Assembly (NCBI RefSeq): GCF_037890675.1
Contig: NZ_CP149574.1
Location: 1,550,001 to 1,614,000, forward strand
Length of the DNA stretch: 64,000 bases
Direction of reading: 5' to 3'
Source: Methylovirgula sp. 4M-Z18
GTDB taxonomy: Bacteria > Pseudomonadota > Alphaproteobacteria > Rhizobiales > Beijerinckiaceae
The notes under the pieces were generated by a model that saw only the letters and a list, made by a program, of their open reading frames with translations, was not told the origin of the DNA and made no database searches. Position 1 is the first letter of the stretch; each line of letters starts with the position of its first letter. Positions 26,457-35,563 of this stretch are shown in pieces. The position numbers were made by a program, and so were the translations under genes.

Positions 26457-28676
26457 TTGCTCATCGACTTCTGGCGGGACCTTCCGATGCATGACAAGCG
26501 CCGCGCGGTCTATGCTGTGGCCGGACTGGGTGTGGCCACATTTTTGATGCTTGTGCCCCATTCCGCGGGCCGTGTCCTGCGCGACGGCGGCATTGTCGCA
26601 AAACATCCGGAGATACCGGTGCCGGCGCCGCTGCCGGCCCCGCAGGATTCCGCGCTGCTGCCGTCTGCTGATGTCGAATCAGCCGCGCTGACCCAGCCGA
26701 ATGCGACGCATAACGCAACCGAAACGGTTCCTGAACGCCGGCTCGATATTACCGGCCTGCGCGAGGCCATGGCCGCCTACAAGACTGGCAATCTCACGGC
26801 TGGCGATGAAGAAGCCAAGAAGATCGTCGATCCGCTGGCCGCTACCTTGGCCGAATGGACGGCCTTGCGGGCCGCGTCGCACGAAGCGGGCTACGACCGG
26901 CTGACAGGTTTCGTCGCGGCCCATGCCGATTGGCCCGGCAACGCGTTTCTGCTGCGCAAAGCCGAGGAAGAGCTCTATTGCAATAAGGTGGGCACTGATC
27001 GGCTGCAGGCCTATTTCACCAAGCGCATGCCCCTTTCGACCCTTGGCAAACTGGCGCTCGCCCGTCTGCGGCTCGCGGTGGGACAGGCCGATGCCGCGGG
27101 CGAACTCGTGCGCGAAGTCTGGCGCAAGGAGGATTTGCCCGCGACGGTCGAGGCTCAGGTGAGAACCGAATTCGGCGGTTTTTTACGGCCCGAGGATACG
27201 CAATATCGTGTGTCGCGGCTCCTCTACAAGGAAGATACGGCTGCGGCCTTGCGGTCCATCGACGGCCTGAGCCCGGATTTCGCTGCGCTCGCCAAGGCGC
27301 GCGCGGCCATTTTAGCCGGAGCCAAGCCGGATGACGCGCTTGCCGCCGTCCCGGCACCGCTCCGCACCGATGCGGGTCTCGTTCTCGTGCAGGCGCAAAA
27401 GTTGCGCCGTGCCGATCAACCCGCCGACGCGGCGCAACTCCTGCTGACGCAGCCGCGCGATGTCGGCACGACGCTCGGCGCTGATGAATGGTGGCAGGAG
27501 CGCCGCCAGGTTGCACGTAAGCTGCTCGACGCGGGCGACGCCGTCGGCGCCTATAAAATCGTTGCGACCCACGGAACTTTATCGCTGGCCAATCAGGTCG
27601 ATGCGGAATTCATGGCGGGTTGGATCGCGCTGCGCTTCCGTAATGACGCGCAGACGGCGGTCACCCATTTCGATCGCGTCGCGGCGGCAGCCACATTGCC
27701 GATCTCGCGCGCCCGTGCCTCCTATTGGCAAGGCCGCGCCCATGAAGCGTTGAACGGCGCCGACGACGCGAAAAGCTATTACGAGACGGCAGCGCATTAT
27801 CCGACCACCTATTACGGCCAATTGGCGGTCGAGAAGGTCGGTTTGACCAGCGTCAGCCTGCCGAAGCCCGAGCATGTGCTGGAGGGCGACGCACGCGCCG
27901 AGGCGACGCGCGCGGTCGAATTGCTTTATGCCTTGGGAGAGAACGATGCCGCACAGGCCTTGAGTGCGCTCGCAGCCGAGACGCTGCACAGCGAAGACCA
28001 ATTGACGGCGCTTGCCGCCGTCACCAGCTACTATCGCGACGCGCACGCCACCCTGACGATCGGCAAAAACGCTGCGGCGCATGGGCTTTCGCTCGATACC
28101 TTTGCCTTTCCCGCCTTCGGCATTCCTGCCTTTGCGGCAACGCCCAACTCCGCGGATCCGGCGATTGTCTATGCCATTGCGCGGCAGGAAAGCGCGTTTT
28201 TGCCGAGCGCCAAATCTCCGGTTGGCGCGCGTGGCCTGATGCAATTGATGCCCGCAACCGCGCAGCGCACGGCGGTGCTGGCGGGCCTGGGCTTCGATGC
28301 GGATCGCCTGATGAGCGATCCCGCCTATAATGCGCAGATCGGCGCGTCGCATCTTGGCGAATTGCTTGGCGAGCAGGGCGGATCCTATATTCTTACCTTC
28401 GCCGCCTACAACGCCGGCGGGAAGCATGTGAAAGACTGGATCAACGCCTATGGTGATCCGCGCAATCCCAATGTCGATCCCATCGATTGGGTTGAGCGTA
28501 TCCCGTTCGCCGAAACGCGCAATTATGTGCAGCGCGTGATGGAGAATTTCGAAATCTATCGCATGCAGCTTGGCGAAGACGACAAGATCAAGATCGGCGC
28601 CGATCTGCGCAAGAACGGCAAAGTGGTCGTGCCGGAGGATATCAACGTCGGCTCGGTGCCCGATCCGATGCCGTGA
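26457..28676 (+). CDS. Soluble lytic murein transglycosylase
   Basis: The 739-residue Slt70-like enzyme cleaves peptidoglycan glycan strands to 1,6-anhydromuropeptides. The N terminus has a hydrophobic segment (AVYAVAGLGVATFLMLVP) acting as signal or anchor, then a Pro/Ala linker, a long alpha-superhelical region and a C-terminal SLT domain from ~560. The catalytic glutamate is Glu578 (ARQESAF), with GLMQLMP and AAYNAG following. The TTG start at 26457 has a strong gaggag ribosome site 6 nt upstream; ATG 26487 is the alternative. In many relatives slt stands next to dapA-smpB in one direction; here it points away, with the GT17 gene between. Confidence 0.92.
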   Translation: MLIDFWRDLPMHDKRRAVYAVAGLGVATFLMLVPHSAGRVLRDGGIVAKHPEIPVPAPLPAPQDSALLPSADVESAALTQPNATHNATETVPERRLDITGLREAMAAYKTGNLTAGDEEAKKIVDPLAATLAEWTALRAASHEAGYDRLTGFVAAHADWPGNAFLLRKAEEELYCNKVGTDRLQAYFTKRMPLSTLGKLALARLRLAVGQADAAGELVREVWRKEDLPATVEAQVRTEFGGFLRPEDTQYRVSRLLYKEDTAAALRSIDGLSPDFAALAKARAAILAGAKPDDALAAVPAPLRTDAGLVLVQAQKLRRADQPADAAQLLLTQPRDVGTTLGADEWWQERRQVARKLLDAGDAVGAYKIVATHGTLSLANQVDAEFMAGWIALRFRNDAQTAVTHFDRVAAAATLPISRARASYWQGRAHEALNGADDAKSYYETAAHYPTTYYGQLAVEKVGLTSVSLPKPEHVLEGDARAEATRAVELLYALGENDAAQALSALAAETLHSEDQLTALAAVTSYYRDAHATLTIGKNAAAHGLSLDTFAFPAFGIPAFAATPNSADPAIVYAIARQESAFLPSAKSPVGARGLMQLMPATAQRTAVLAGLGFDADRLMSDPAYNAQIGASHLGELLGEQGGSYILTFAAYNAGGKHVKDWINAYGDPRNPNVDPIDWVERIPFAETRNYVQRVMENFEIYRMQLGEDDKIKIGADLRKNGKVVVPEDINVGSVPDPMP

Positions 28677-28948
28677 CGTCACTGTTGTGAGATCGCACAT
28701 CTCTTTCGTATTGCGCGCTTTTCTCTCGCATGGGCGGATGCGGCGCTCCCGCATCCCAGCATCATTCGGGTTGTCGGTGCAGTTGCGCGCCAAAAGCGCG
28801 CCGTCCTGCGGTGGCCGCACGGTAGCCACTTTTCATATTGCGCGGCGTCTATTCCAGCTTATATCCGCTGTTGGGAAGTGGTGAACCCCGCCACAATAAG
28901 ACCACGAACGCGCTTTAGCGCGAAACCGCGCCAGATCGGAGAGACAGG

Positions 28949-29812
28949 TTGAGTGTAGAGCAAACGGTGGCGAAACCGGCCGCGGCTGGCGATATTTGGG
29001 GAACGGTCGCAGCGGTTTTTCAGGCGTTGCTCGTGGCCGTCCTGCTGCGCACGTTCGTTTTCGAATCCTACAACATTCCCTCAGGCTCGCTCATTCCGAC
29101 GTTGCTCGTCGGCGATTATCTGTTCGTCTCGAAGTTCTCCTACGGCTATTCCAAATATTCGCTGCCCTGCAATATCGATCTTGGTTGGGGTGGCACGCGG
29201 CTCGTCAAGGCCGATCTGTGTTCGTACCTGCCGTCGGGCCGTCTGTTCGGCTCGATGCCCCGCCGCGGCGACGTCGTGGTCTTCAAAGTGCCGACCGACA
29301 ATAAGACCGATTTCGTCAAGCGGGTCATCGGCCTGCCGGGCGATACGGTGCAGATGAAACAGGGCGAGCTCTACGTCAACGGCCAGCAGGTGCCGCGGCA
29401 GTTCGTGCGCGAGGACAGCGAGGACGAGGGGATCGGCCGCTTCGTCCATGCGAAAGTCTTTTCCGAGACGCTGCCGGGCGGAGCGACCCATCTCATGCAG
29501 ACGTTGTCGGGCTCCGATCCCGCGCTGAACAACACCCAAGTCTTCACCGTGCCGCCCGGGCACCTTTTTGTGATGGGCGACAATCGCGACAATTCCGCCG
29601 ACAGCCGGGTCGGCTTTGCCACCGACGCTTGGAATACCGCCGATAACGGCCATGTTTTCGTGCCGATGGACAATGTGGTCGGCAAGGCGAAGATCATCTA
29701 TTTTTCGATCAAGACAAAGCCGGGCGAGCCGGAGGCGACGGAGCCGGCGCTGCAATTGTGGCGCTGGCCGGCGACGTTGCGTTGGGGCAGGCTGATGGAC
29801 TGGGTACGATAG
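28949..29812 (+). CDS. lepB: Signal peptidase I (first of two tandem copies)
   Basis: This 287-residue inner-membrane S26 peptidase removes signal peptides. Catalytic Ser47 lies in IPSGSLIPTL and Lys124 in VKRVIGLPGD; box E (GDNRDNSADSR) is present. One N-terminal helix (residues ~19-38) anchors it. The start is TTG 28949 with ribosome site ggagag. It is followed after 96 bp by a paralogue that shares long identical stretches such as GDYLFVSK and YGYSKYSLPCNID, so the pair arose by tandem duplication. Confidence 0.93.
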   Translation: MSVEQTVAKPAAAGDIWGTVAAVFQALLVAVLLRTFVFESYNIPSGSLIPTLLVGDYLFVSKFSYGYSKYSLPCNIDLGWGGTRLVKADLCSYLPSGRLFGSMPRRGDVVVFKVPTDNKTDFVKRVIGLPGDTVQMKQGELYVNGQQVPRQFVREDSEDEGIGRFVHAKVFSETLPGGATHLMQTLSGSDPALNNTQVFTVPPGHLFVMGDNRDNSADSRVGFATDAWNTADNGHVFVPMDNVVGKAKIIYFSIKTKPGEPEATEPALQLWRWPATLRWGRLMDWVR

Positions 29813-29908
29813 GATCCGAATCGCGGTTTTTCGGCTTAAGTCCATCTAGGCAATCGTCTGCTTGGCTCTTAAGCTCCTGGCCTATATAAGTCGCGCCCGT
29901 TTAGAATT
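29813..29908 (+). promoter_or_regulatory. Possible promoter for the second lepB
   Basis: The 96-bp spacer contains cttggc and cctatataag separated by ~15 bp, resembling the rhizobial -35/-10 (CTTGAC/CTATAT). Spacing is short, so support is weak. Confidence 0.3.
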
Positions 29909-30799
29909 TTGGCTGAGACACCTTATATGACCATATCCTCGCGTACCGACCAGGCCGCCAAGCCGCAACCCGATGGAAGCACTTGGGAGACCGTGAAAGT
30001 CGTTTTTCAGGCGCTGCTGATCGCCCTCGTGGTGCGCACCCTGCTGTTTCAGCCATTCAACATCCCTTCGGGCTCGCTGATTCCGACCCTTTTGGTCGGT
30101 GATTATCTGTTCGTGTCGAAATATGCCTATGGGTATTCAAAATATTCCCTGCCTTGCAATATCGACGTCGGGTTTCGTGATTTTGAGCTGGTGAAGCTCA
30201 ATCTATGCCCCTATCTGCCTTCCGGACGCGTCTTGGGATCGATGCCGAAACGCGGCGATGTGGCCGTGTTCAAGGTGCCGACAGATAACGAAACCGACTT
30301 CATCAAGCGGGTCATCGGGCTGCCAGGCGACCGAATCCAGATGCGCCAGGGCGAGCTCTATATCAACGATACGAAAGTGCCGCGCGAATTGGTCATCGAG
30401 AGGGAAGAGGACGACGGTTCTGGCAGGATGCAGCGGGTGCGCATCTACAACGAAACCCTGCCTGGCGGTGTGACCCATCTCATTCAGACCCTCGGCGATC
30501 AATCCGGCCCGGCCAACAATACGGAAGTTTATACCGTGCCGCCGCGGTCCGTATTCATGATGGGCGACAATCGCGACAATTCGGAAGACAGCCGCATGGG
30601 GTTCGGCGGCTCAGATGACAAGGACTATGTGCCACTCGAGAACTTTGTCGGGCGGGCCCAGATCATTTTCTTCTCCCTTAACGTTAAGGAAAACGGCGAG
30701 CGAACCATCGATGGTGAGCCTGCGACCGAGCCATTCTGGCAGTTCTGGCGTTGGCCCTGGACCGTGCGCTGGGACCGGCTATTCCAGTCCGTTCGCTAA
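29909..30799 (+). CDS. lepB: Signal peptidase I (second tandem copy)
   Basis: The 296-residue paralogue of the preceding gene keeps all catalytic features: Ser56 in IPSGSLIPTL, Lys133 in IKRVIGLPGD and GDNRDNSEDSR. It differs mainly in the ~20 N-terminal residues, the region after PCNID and the C terminus. TTG 29909 or ATG 29927 may be the start. It ends 1 bp before rnc, so this copy holds the classical lepB-rnc operon position and may be the ancestral one. Confidence 0.92.
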   Translation: MAETPYMTISSRTDQAAKPQPDGSTWETVKVVFQALLIALVVRTLLFQPFNIPSGSLIPTLLVGDYLFVSKYAYGYSKYSLPCNIDVGFRDFELVKLNLCPYLPSGRVLGSMPKRGDVAVFKVPTDNETDFIKRVIGLPGDRIQMRQGELYINDTKVPRELVIEREEDDGSGRMQRVRIYNETLPGGVTHLIQTLGDQSGPANNTEVYTVPPRSVFMMGDNRDNSEDSRMGFGGSDDKDYVPLENFVGRAQIIFFSLNVKENGERTIDGEPATEPFWQFWRWPWTVRWDRLFQSVR

Positions 30800-30800
30800 T

Positions 30801-31502
30801 ATGGGCAAATCTCGCGCCTGGCCTGCTCATGATGCGCTCGAGGCACGCCTTTGTCATCGCTTTTCCGATGCGGCGCTGCTGACTCTGGCGCTGACCCATA
30901 TCAGCGCGCTGCCGTCTGGCGCGGGGCGGGTGAAGTCCAACCAGCGGCTCGAATTCCTGGGCGATCGGGTGCTCGGCCTGGTCGTGTCGGATCTTCTCTA
31001 CCGCAAATTCCCGCGCGCCGATGAGGGCGAGCTGTCGCGCCGCCTCGCGGAACTGGTGCGCAAGGAAACTTGTGCCGAAGTCGCTGTGGAATGGCAGTTG
31101 GGACCGCACATCCGGCTGGGCGAAGGCGAAATCGTATCGGGGGGCGCAGAAAAGGTCGCGATTCTCGCCGATGCCTGCGAGGCCATCATCGGCGCGATCT
31201 TTCTCGATGCGGGATTTGAAGCCGCGCAAAAGGTCATTGCCGGCACCTGGGAGGAGCGGGTCGCGGCGGCGACCGGCGCACGGCGCGATCCCAAGACCGC
31301 TTTGCAAGAATGGGCGCAGGGCCGGGGGCTTGCGGCGCCGACCTACGGGCAGGTTTCGCGCACCGGCCCCGATCATGCGCCGTCCTTCGTTGTCGCGGTG
31401 CATGTGGACGGTTTCGCCGATACCCAGGCTTCCGGCGCTTCTAAGCGTGCTGCGGAACAGGCCGCGGCAGCGGCGTTTATGGAATCTGTGGTGAAGATTT
31501 GA
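30801..31502 (+). CDS. rnc: Ribonuclease III
   Basis: The 233-residue double-strand-specific endoribonuclease processes rRNA precursors and structured RNAs. The catalytic signature NQRLEFLGDRVLGL (residues ~44-57) and the second acidic site DACEAIIGAIFLD are intact; a double-stranded RNA-binding domain covers ~155-230 (DPKTALQEWAQGRG to the end). The ATG begins 1 bp after lepB, implying coupled translation. The usual downstream era is absent: an XRE regulator follows instead. Confidence 0.95.
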   Translation: MGKSRAWPAHDALEARLCHRFSDAALLTLALTHISALPSGAGRVKSNQRLEFLGDRVLGLVVSDLLYRKFPRADEGELSRRLAELVRKETCAEVAVEWQLGPHIRLGEGEIVSGGAEKVAILADACEAIIGAIFLDAGFEAAQKVIAGTWEERVAAATGARRDPKTALQEWAQGRGLAAPTYGQVSRTGPDHAPSFVVAVHVDGFADTQASGASKRAAEQAAAAAFMESVVKI

Positions 31503-31657
31503 AACCTTGCGAGAGCAAGTCTCAGATCTTTCTCCTGATCGTTGGCGGTTCTTTGTAATGTTGTGGAAAACGGCGTGAGGGGAAGCGGCCCCGACGCTCC
31601 ATCGGCACAGCCATAAAACCGCAAACGACGCCACTTCCTCGCAACAAACCGTTCGAT

Positions 31658-31676
31658 ATTCCAAACGGAATCGTTT
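31658..31676. promoter_or_regulatory. Overlapping inverted repeats upstream of the XRE-cupin gene
   Basis: attcc-aaac-ggaat and aaacg-gaat-cgttt overlap in a 19-bp block 31 bp before the gene. It is a candidate autoregulatory operator. Confidence 0.35.
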
Positions 31677-31707
31677 ATTCTCCCAAACATCGTGTGGTGG
31701 GACGGTC

Positions 31708-32325
31708 ATGGGCGTTGAAGGGAAAGATAAGGTCAAGGCGTTGGAGGCGGGGGCCGTGGCGCTGTCGGGCCAACTGGGCAAGACGGTGCAGCGGCTGCGC
31801 AAGGCCTATAATCTGTCGCTGTCCGAATTGTCCGAGCAATCGGGCGTCGCCAAATCGATCATCAGCCAGATCGAGCGCAACGAGACCAATCCGACACTCG
31901 CGACCATCTGGCGGCTCGCCCAGGCGCTCGACGTCTCGATCGAGAAAGTATTGCTCGCCGCCGAGGACGAGCCTTTCGTCGAAAGATCGAGCCGCGGCGA
32001 CACACCGATCCTGACCTCGGATGATGGCAAATGCCGCCTGATGATCATCGGCTGGATCAAGACTGTCGAATGGCTTCAATGGTACGATTTCCATGCCGAG
32101 CCGGGCGGGCAATTGGAGTCGGAGGCGCACCAACGCGGCTCGATCGAATCCTTATCGGTACTGGAGGGAGAGCTCGAAGTTGAGGTCGCCAGCGTGAAGG
32201 AAACCGCCAAGGCTGGCGAGACCCTGCGCTACCGTTGCGACCGCCCGCATGTGATCCGCAACGTCTCGAAAAAGCCCGCCCAGGCGACCATGGTGTGCAT
32301 CCTCAAGGCCGCCGTGATGGAGTGA
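31708..32325 (+). CDS. XRE-family regulator with C-terminal cupin sensor domain
   Basis: This 205-residue protein has an N-terminal Cro/CI helix-turn-helix (residues ~24-80: LRKAYNLSLSELSEQSGVAKSIISQIERNETNPTLATIWRLAQAL) and a cupin barrel from ~125 (WYDFHAEPGGQLESEAH ... GETLRYRCDRPHVIRNVS). Regulators of this build respond to small metabolites and often control neighbouring transport or catabolic genes. It precedes an MFS transporter on the same strand after 125 bp, a plausible target. ATG 31708 is the only good start. Confidence 0.88.
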   Translation: MGVEGKDKVKALEAGAVALSGQLGKTVQRLRKAYNLSLSELSEQSGVAKSIISQIERNETNPTLATIWRLAQALDVSIEKVLLAAEDEPFVERSSRGDTPILTSDDGKCRLMIIGWIKTVEWLQWYDFHAEPGGQLESEAHQRGSIESLSVLEGELEVEVASVKETAKAGETLRYRCDRPHVIRNVSKKPAQATMVCILKAAVME

Positions 32326-32450
32326 GCGTAGGGCGTGTCAGGTCGCGCAATTGTAAGGGCTGGCGCGCATTCTTTGCAGAGGTCGGCATATTGCCGATGC
32401 GACATGCCTGTCCTATGGCTTGACCGATCTCGTCTCGCCGACATTCCCAA

Positions 32451-33656
32451 TTGAAATTGCGCCCTGGAGCATTCTTACACGGCTTGCCGCCGGCAAAATT
32501 GCTGGCGCTGCTTTATGCTGCGCTGTTTTTGGCGCCCGGAGTCACGCAACCGTTTTTGCCGGCCTGGCTTGGCGCGCGCGGCCTCACCGACGGTCAGATC
32601 GGTTTGGTGATCGCGACGCCGCTGCTCATGCGCATTTTGGCGACACCGCCCGTCACGCTTTTTGCGGAGCGCAAGAAGAGCGTTGCCCTGGCTCTGCTCT
32701 TGTGTTCCATCGCGACGGCGGCCGGTTATCTGACGCTTGGGTTTGGCCACGGCTTCGGCGTCATCATCCTTCTCATTGCCGCGATCTCGATCGCTCAAGG
32801 ACCGATCCAATCGCTGAACGACGCGCTGACGCTGCGCGTCGTGCAGGAATCTCGCCGCACCACGGGGCCGCGGCTCGATTATGGCCGTATCCGCGTTTGG
32901 GGCTCGATCGCTTTCGTGCTGGCGAGTCTCATGGCCGGGCGCCTGCTGCAATTCATTCCAGTGACCGGCGTTTCCTGGATGATCGCCGCCGGCGCGATCA
33001 TCGGCGCCTTCGTCACATGGGAATATTCGGGCGTCGCACCGCCGGAGGCGGTGCTGCGCCCGGCGCGCACGAAGTCGCAGATGTATATCGGCCGTCCTTG
33101 GCTGGTGTTCGGCATCATCGCGAGTTCGGCCGCGATCCAGGCGAGCCATGGGCTGCTCTATACGTTCGGCCCCAAACATTGGGGCGCCAACGGCATTCCG
33201 AGCCAGGAGGTCGGCATGCTCTGGGCGCTGGGCGTGATCACCGAAATCATGATGTTCGCTTTCGGCGGCAAACTCATTCGCAGCCAATGGAGCGCCAGCA
33301 TTTTGCTCGGCTGCGGCGGCTTTGCCGCGACTATGCGCTGGCTGAGCCTGGCTTTCGATCCATCCGCCACACTGCTCATCTTCGTGCAGGCGATGCATGG
33401 CCTCACCTTCTGCGCCACCCATTTCTCGACGCAATTCCTGTTGTCGCTTTTCGTGCCGTCCGATCTCGCGGCGCGAGTTCAGGGCTGGTATTCGGCCGCA
33501 GTCGCCGCCGGTCTTGCTGCCCTGACAGCTTTGTCGGGCGTGCTTTATGCGGGTTTGGGCGAGCGGGCCTATTGGGTGATGGCACTGGTCAGCCTTAGCG
33601 GGCTCGTCGGGGCGGTGCTGGTGAATGCCAAATTATCGGTGCGCACGAGCGCATGA
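32451..33656 (+). CDS. MFS transporter, MFS_1-like/HcaT-type
   Basis: The ~401-residue 12-TM major facilitator resembles the phenylpropionate/nucleoside-type permeases (HcaT, LacY-like group): ALFLAPGVTQPFLPAWLGARGLTDGQIGLVIATPLLMRI at the N terminus and RLDYGRIRVWGSIAF between helices 4 and 5. The substrate is unknown. The TTG start at 32451 lacks a clear ribosome site. It follows the XRE-cupin regulator, suggesting a regulator-transporter pair. Confidence 0.82.
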   Translation: MKLRPGAFLHGLPPAKLLALLYAALFLAPGVTQPFLPAWLGARGLTDGQIGLVIATPLLMRILATPPVTLFAERKKSVALALLLCSIATAAGYLTLGFGHGFGVIILLIAAISIAQGPIQSLNDALTLRVVQESRRTTGPRLDYGRIRVWGSIAFVLASLMAGRLLQFIPVTGVSWMIAAGAIIGAFVTWEYSGVAPPEAVLRPARTKSQMYIGRPWLVFGIIASSAAIQASHGLLYTFGPKHWGANGIPSQEVGMLWALGVITEIMMFAFGGKLIRSQWSASILLGCGGFAATMRWLSLAFDPSATLLIFVQAMHGLTFCATHFSTQFLLSLFVPSDLAARVQGWYSAAVAAGLAALTALSGVLYAGLGERAYWVMALVSLSGLVGAVLVNAKLSVRTSA

Positions 33657-33989
33657 GCATCGGATGCACGCACCGGCATCGGTCAGCGCATGGCTGCTTC
33701 ACGCAAATGAGGGCCTAAACAGAGACAAGTCTGCTGTCCGAATCTGTCCCGCACGCTATCTAGAATGGGAACGCAGGATCACGCTGGGCTGGCCGAGAAA
33801 TACGTTTCGATATCGGTCAGGCGCAGCGAGATGATGCACCAATTCCCTTGCCGGTCCCGCCGCCAATCCCGCTTCGCGTCAAACATGCAAGTGGCTGTGC
33901 AGTGCCTTGGTTGCGACCTGCCGAGGGCGGTGCGAGTGCGCTCCGCCCCGCAGGCAAGGGCGGATTCGGCTACGATATGAGGCTGTCAC
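33657..33989. other. Gene-free region between two MFS genes
   Basis: These 333 bp contain only short frames without family resemblance. A GC-rich inverted segment (gcggtgcgagtgcgctccgc, near 33929) may act as terminator or leader structure. Confidence 0.35.
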
Positions 33990-35411
33990 ATGGCAAATCT
34001 TCGGCCCGAGGCGGGCCTCGCTGCTCCCGCGGCGATCAGCACGAGCTTTCCCATTCGCCAATCCGGGGCGTTTGAACGGGCTGCCAGCCTCGTCGCGGTA
34101 AGCTTTGGCGTGTGCATGGTGCAGCTCGACGTCATGATCGTGACCGTCGCGCTCGATCAGATCCGGAGCTTGACCCCGGGAAATGTGTCCGGCCTGCAAT
34201 GGGTGGTGAACAGCTATACGCTGGCTTTTGCCGGGTTCCTGCTGACCGGCGGGGCGCTGGGCGACCGATTTGGCGCCAAAAGGATCTATACTGCAGGCCT
34301 TTGGCTGTTCGTTCTTGCCTCGGTTGTTTGCGGGCTCGCGCCGTCCGGCTTGGTCCTCGTGGCGGCGCGGGCGCTGCAGGGGGCGGGAGCGGCGCTGTTG
34401 CTGCCGACATCGCTGGCGCTGATCGTTCACGCCTATCCGCATCCGGGCGAACGGGCCCGCGCCATCGGCATCTGGGGCGCCGCGGGCGGGCTTGCCATGG
34501 CCGGCGGGCCTGTCGTCGGCGGCCTGTTGCTCAGCGCGTTCGGTTGGCGCAGTATTTTTCTCGTCAATCTGCCTGTGGGCCTGTTTGCGTTGGCGCTGAC
34601 CGCGCGATTCACCGTGCCGGTCGAGGGGCACAGGGGCCGGTCGCTCGATTTGTTGGGCCAGATCCTTGCGATCGTCCTGCTGATCGCCCTGACGGCGACG
34701 ATTATCGAGGGTGCTCCGCTCGGCTGGACAAACCCGGCCATTCTCGTCGGTTTGACGGTTTTCGTTCTGGCGACCGCCGCTTTCCTCATGGTGGAGATGC
34801 ACGGGCACGCGCCGATGCTGCCCTTGCAATTGTTCCGCCACCCTGTCTTTGCCGCTGCGACGCTCATCGGTTGCGTCAACAATGCCGCCTATTACGGCAC
34901 GACCTTCATTCTGAGCCTTTATTTCCGCAATCAACTTGGAATGTCGGCGCTCGATACTGGGCTCGCCTTCGTGCCGATGACCGGGCTGATCGCAATCATC
35001 AACGTCCTCGTCGGCCGTATGGCGGCCCATACTGGCACACGGCTGCCGATCGTTATCGGTTTCGTCATGGCATCGCTCGGTTATGGCGCCTTTGCCTGGC
35101 AGATCGGCCCGCAGGCGCACTATGCGGATCTCTGGTGGACATTGTTGCTGATGGGCAGCGGCACGGCGTTTGTTGTGCCGCCGATGATCGCCGCGCTCGT
35201 TGGAACCGTGGAGCGTGCCAATGCCGGCATCGCCTCCGGCGTGTTGAACGCCTTGCGCCAGACCGGCGGCGCGGTTGGTGTTGCCGTCTTTGGGGTCGCT
35301 GCAGGCGATACATCGGTGGCCGGGATGCGCGTGGCCCTATTGATCGCCTGTGCGGCCGGGCTTGCGGCGGCGGCCATCGCTTTGGTCTTCATGCCGTCAC
35401 GCAAGGCCTGA
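33990..35411 (+). CDS. MFS drug exporter, EmrB/QacA (DHA2) family
   Basis: This 473-residue exporter has ~14 predicted helices. Family signatures are VQLDVMIVTVALDQI in TM1, GGALGDRFGAKRIY in loop 2/3 and a motif-C-like glycine/proline-rich helix (IGIWGAAGGLAMAGGPVVGGLLL). It would extrude hydrophobic compounds in exchange for protons. ATG 33990 has ribosome site tgagg. No membrane-fusion protein or regulator is adjacent, so it probably works alone. Confidence 0.87.
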   Translation: MANLRPEAGLAAPAAISTSFPIRQSGAFERAASLVAVSFGVCMVQLDVMIVTVALDQIRSLTPGNVSGLQWVVNSYTLAFAGFLLTGGALGDRFGAKRIYTAGLWLFVLASVVCGLAPSGLVLVAARALQGAGAALLLPTSLALIVHAYPHPGERARAIGIWGAAGGLAMAGGPVVGGLLLSAFGWRSIFLVNLPVGLFALALTARFTVPVEGHRGRSLDLLGQILAIVLLIALTATIIEGAPLGWTNPAILVGLTVFVLATAAFLMVEMHGHAPMLPLQLFRHPVFAAATLIGCVNNAAYYGTTFILSLYFRNQLGMSALDTGLAFVPMTGLIAIINVLVGRMAAHTGTRLPIVIGFVMASLGYGAFAWQIGPQAHYADLWWTLLLMGSGTAFVVPPMIAALVGTVERANAGIASGVLNALRQTGGAVGVAVFGVAAGDTSVAGMRVALLIACAAGLAAAAIALVFMPSRKA

Positions 35412-35563
35412 TCGGACAATTCGAACGAAGAGGGGTCAATTGGGCCAGGAACCCCGGGGATCGTGGCCGCTTTTTTCCGTCTTAATGCCTTCTCTCGACA
35501 TGGCTTCCGCGCGCCGTTAAGCTAAGGGCAGGTCGATTCAGGCCGGAAATGCGTTGAGGCTTT

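Noticed and set aside
33765-33980. 71-codon ORF between the two MFS genes
   Set aside because: No ribosome site of quality, Arg/Ser-rich composition typical of shadow frames, no family resemblance.
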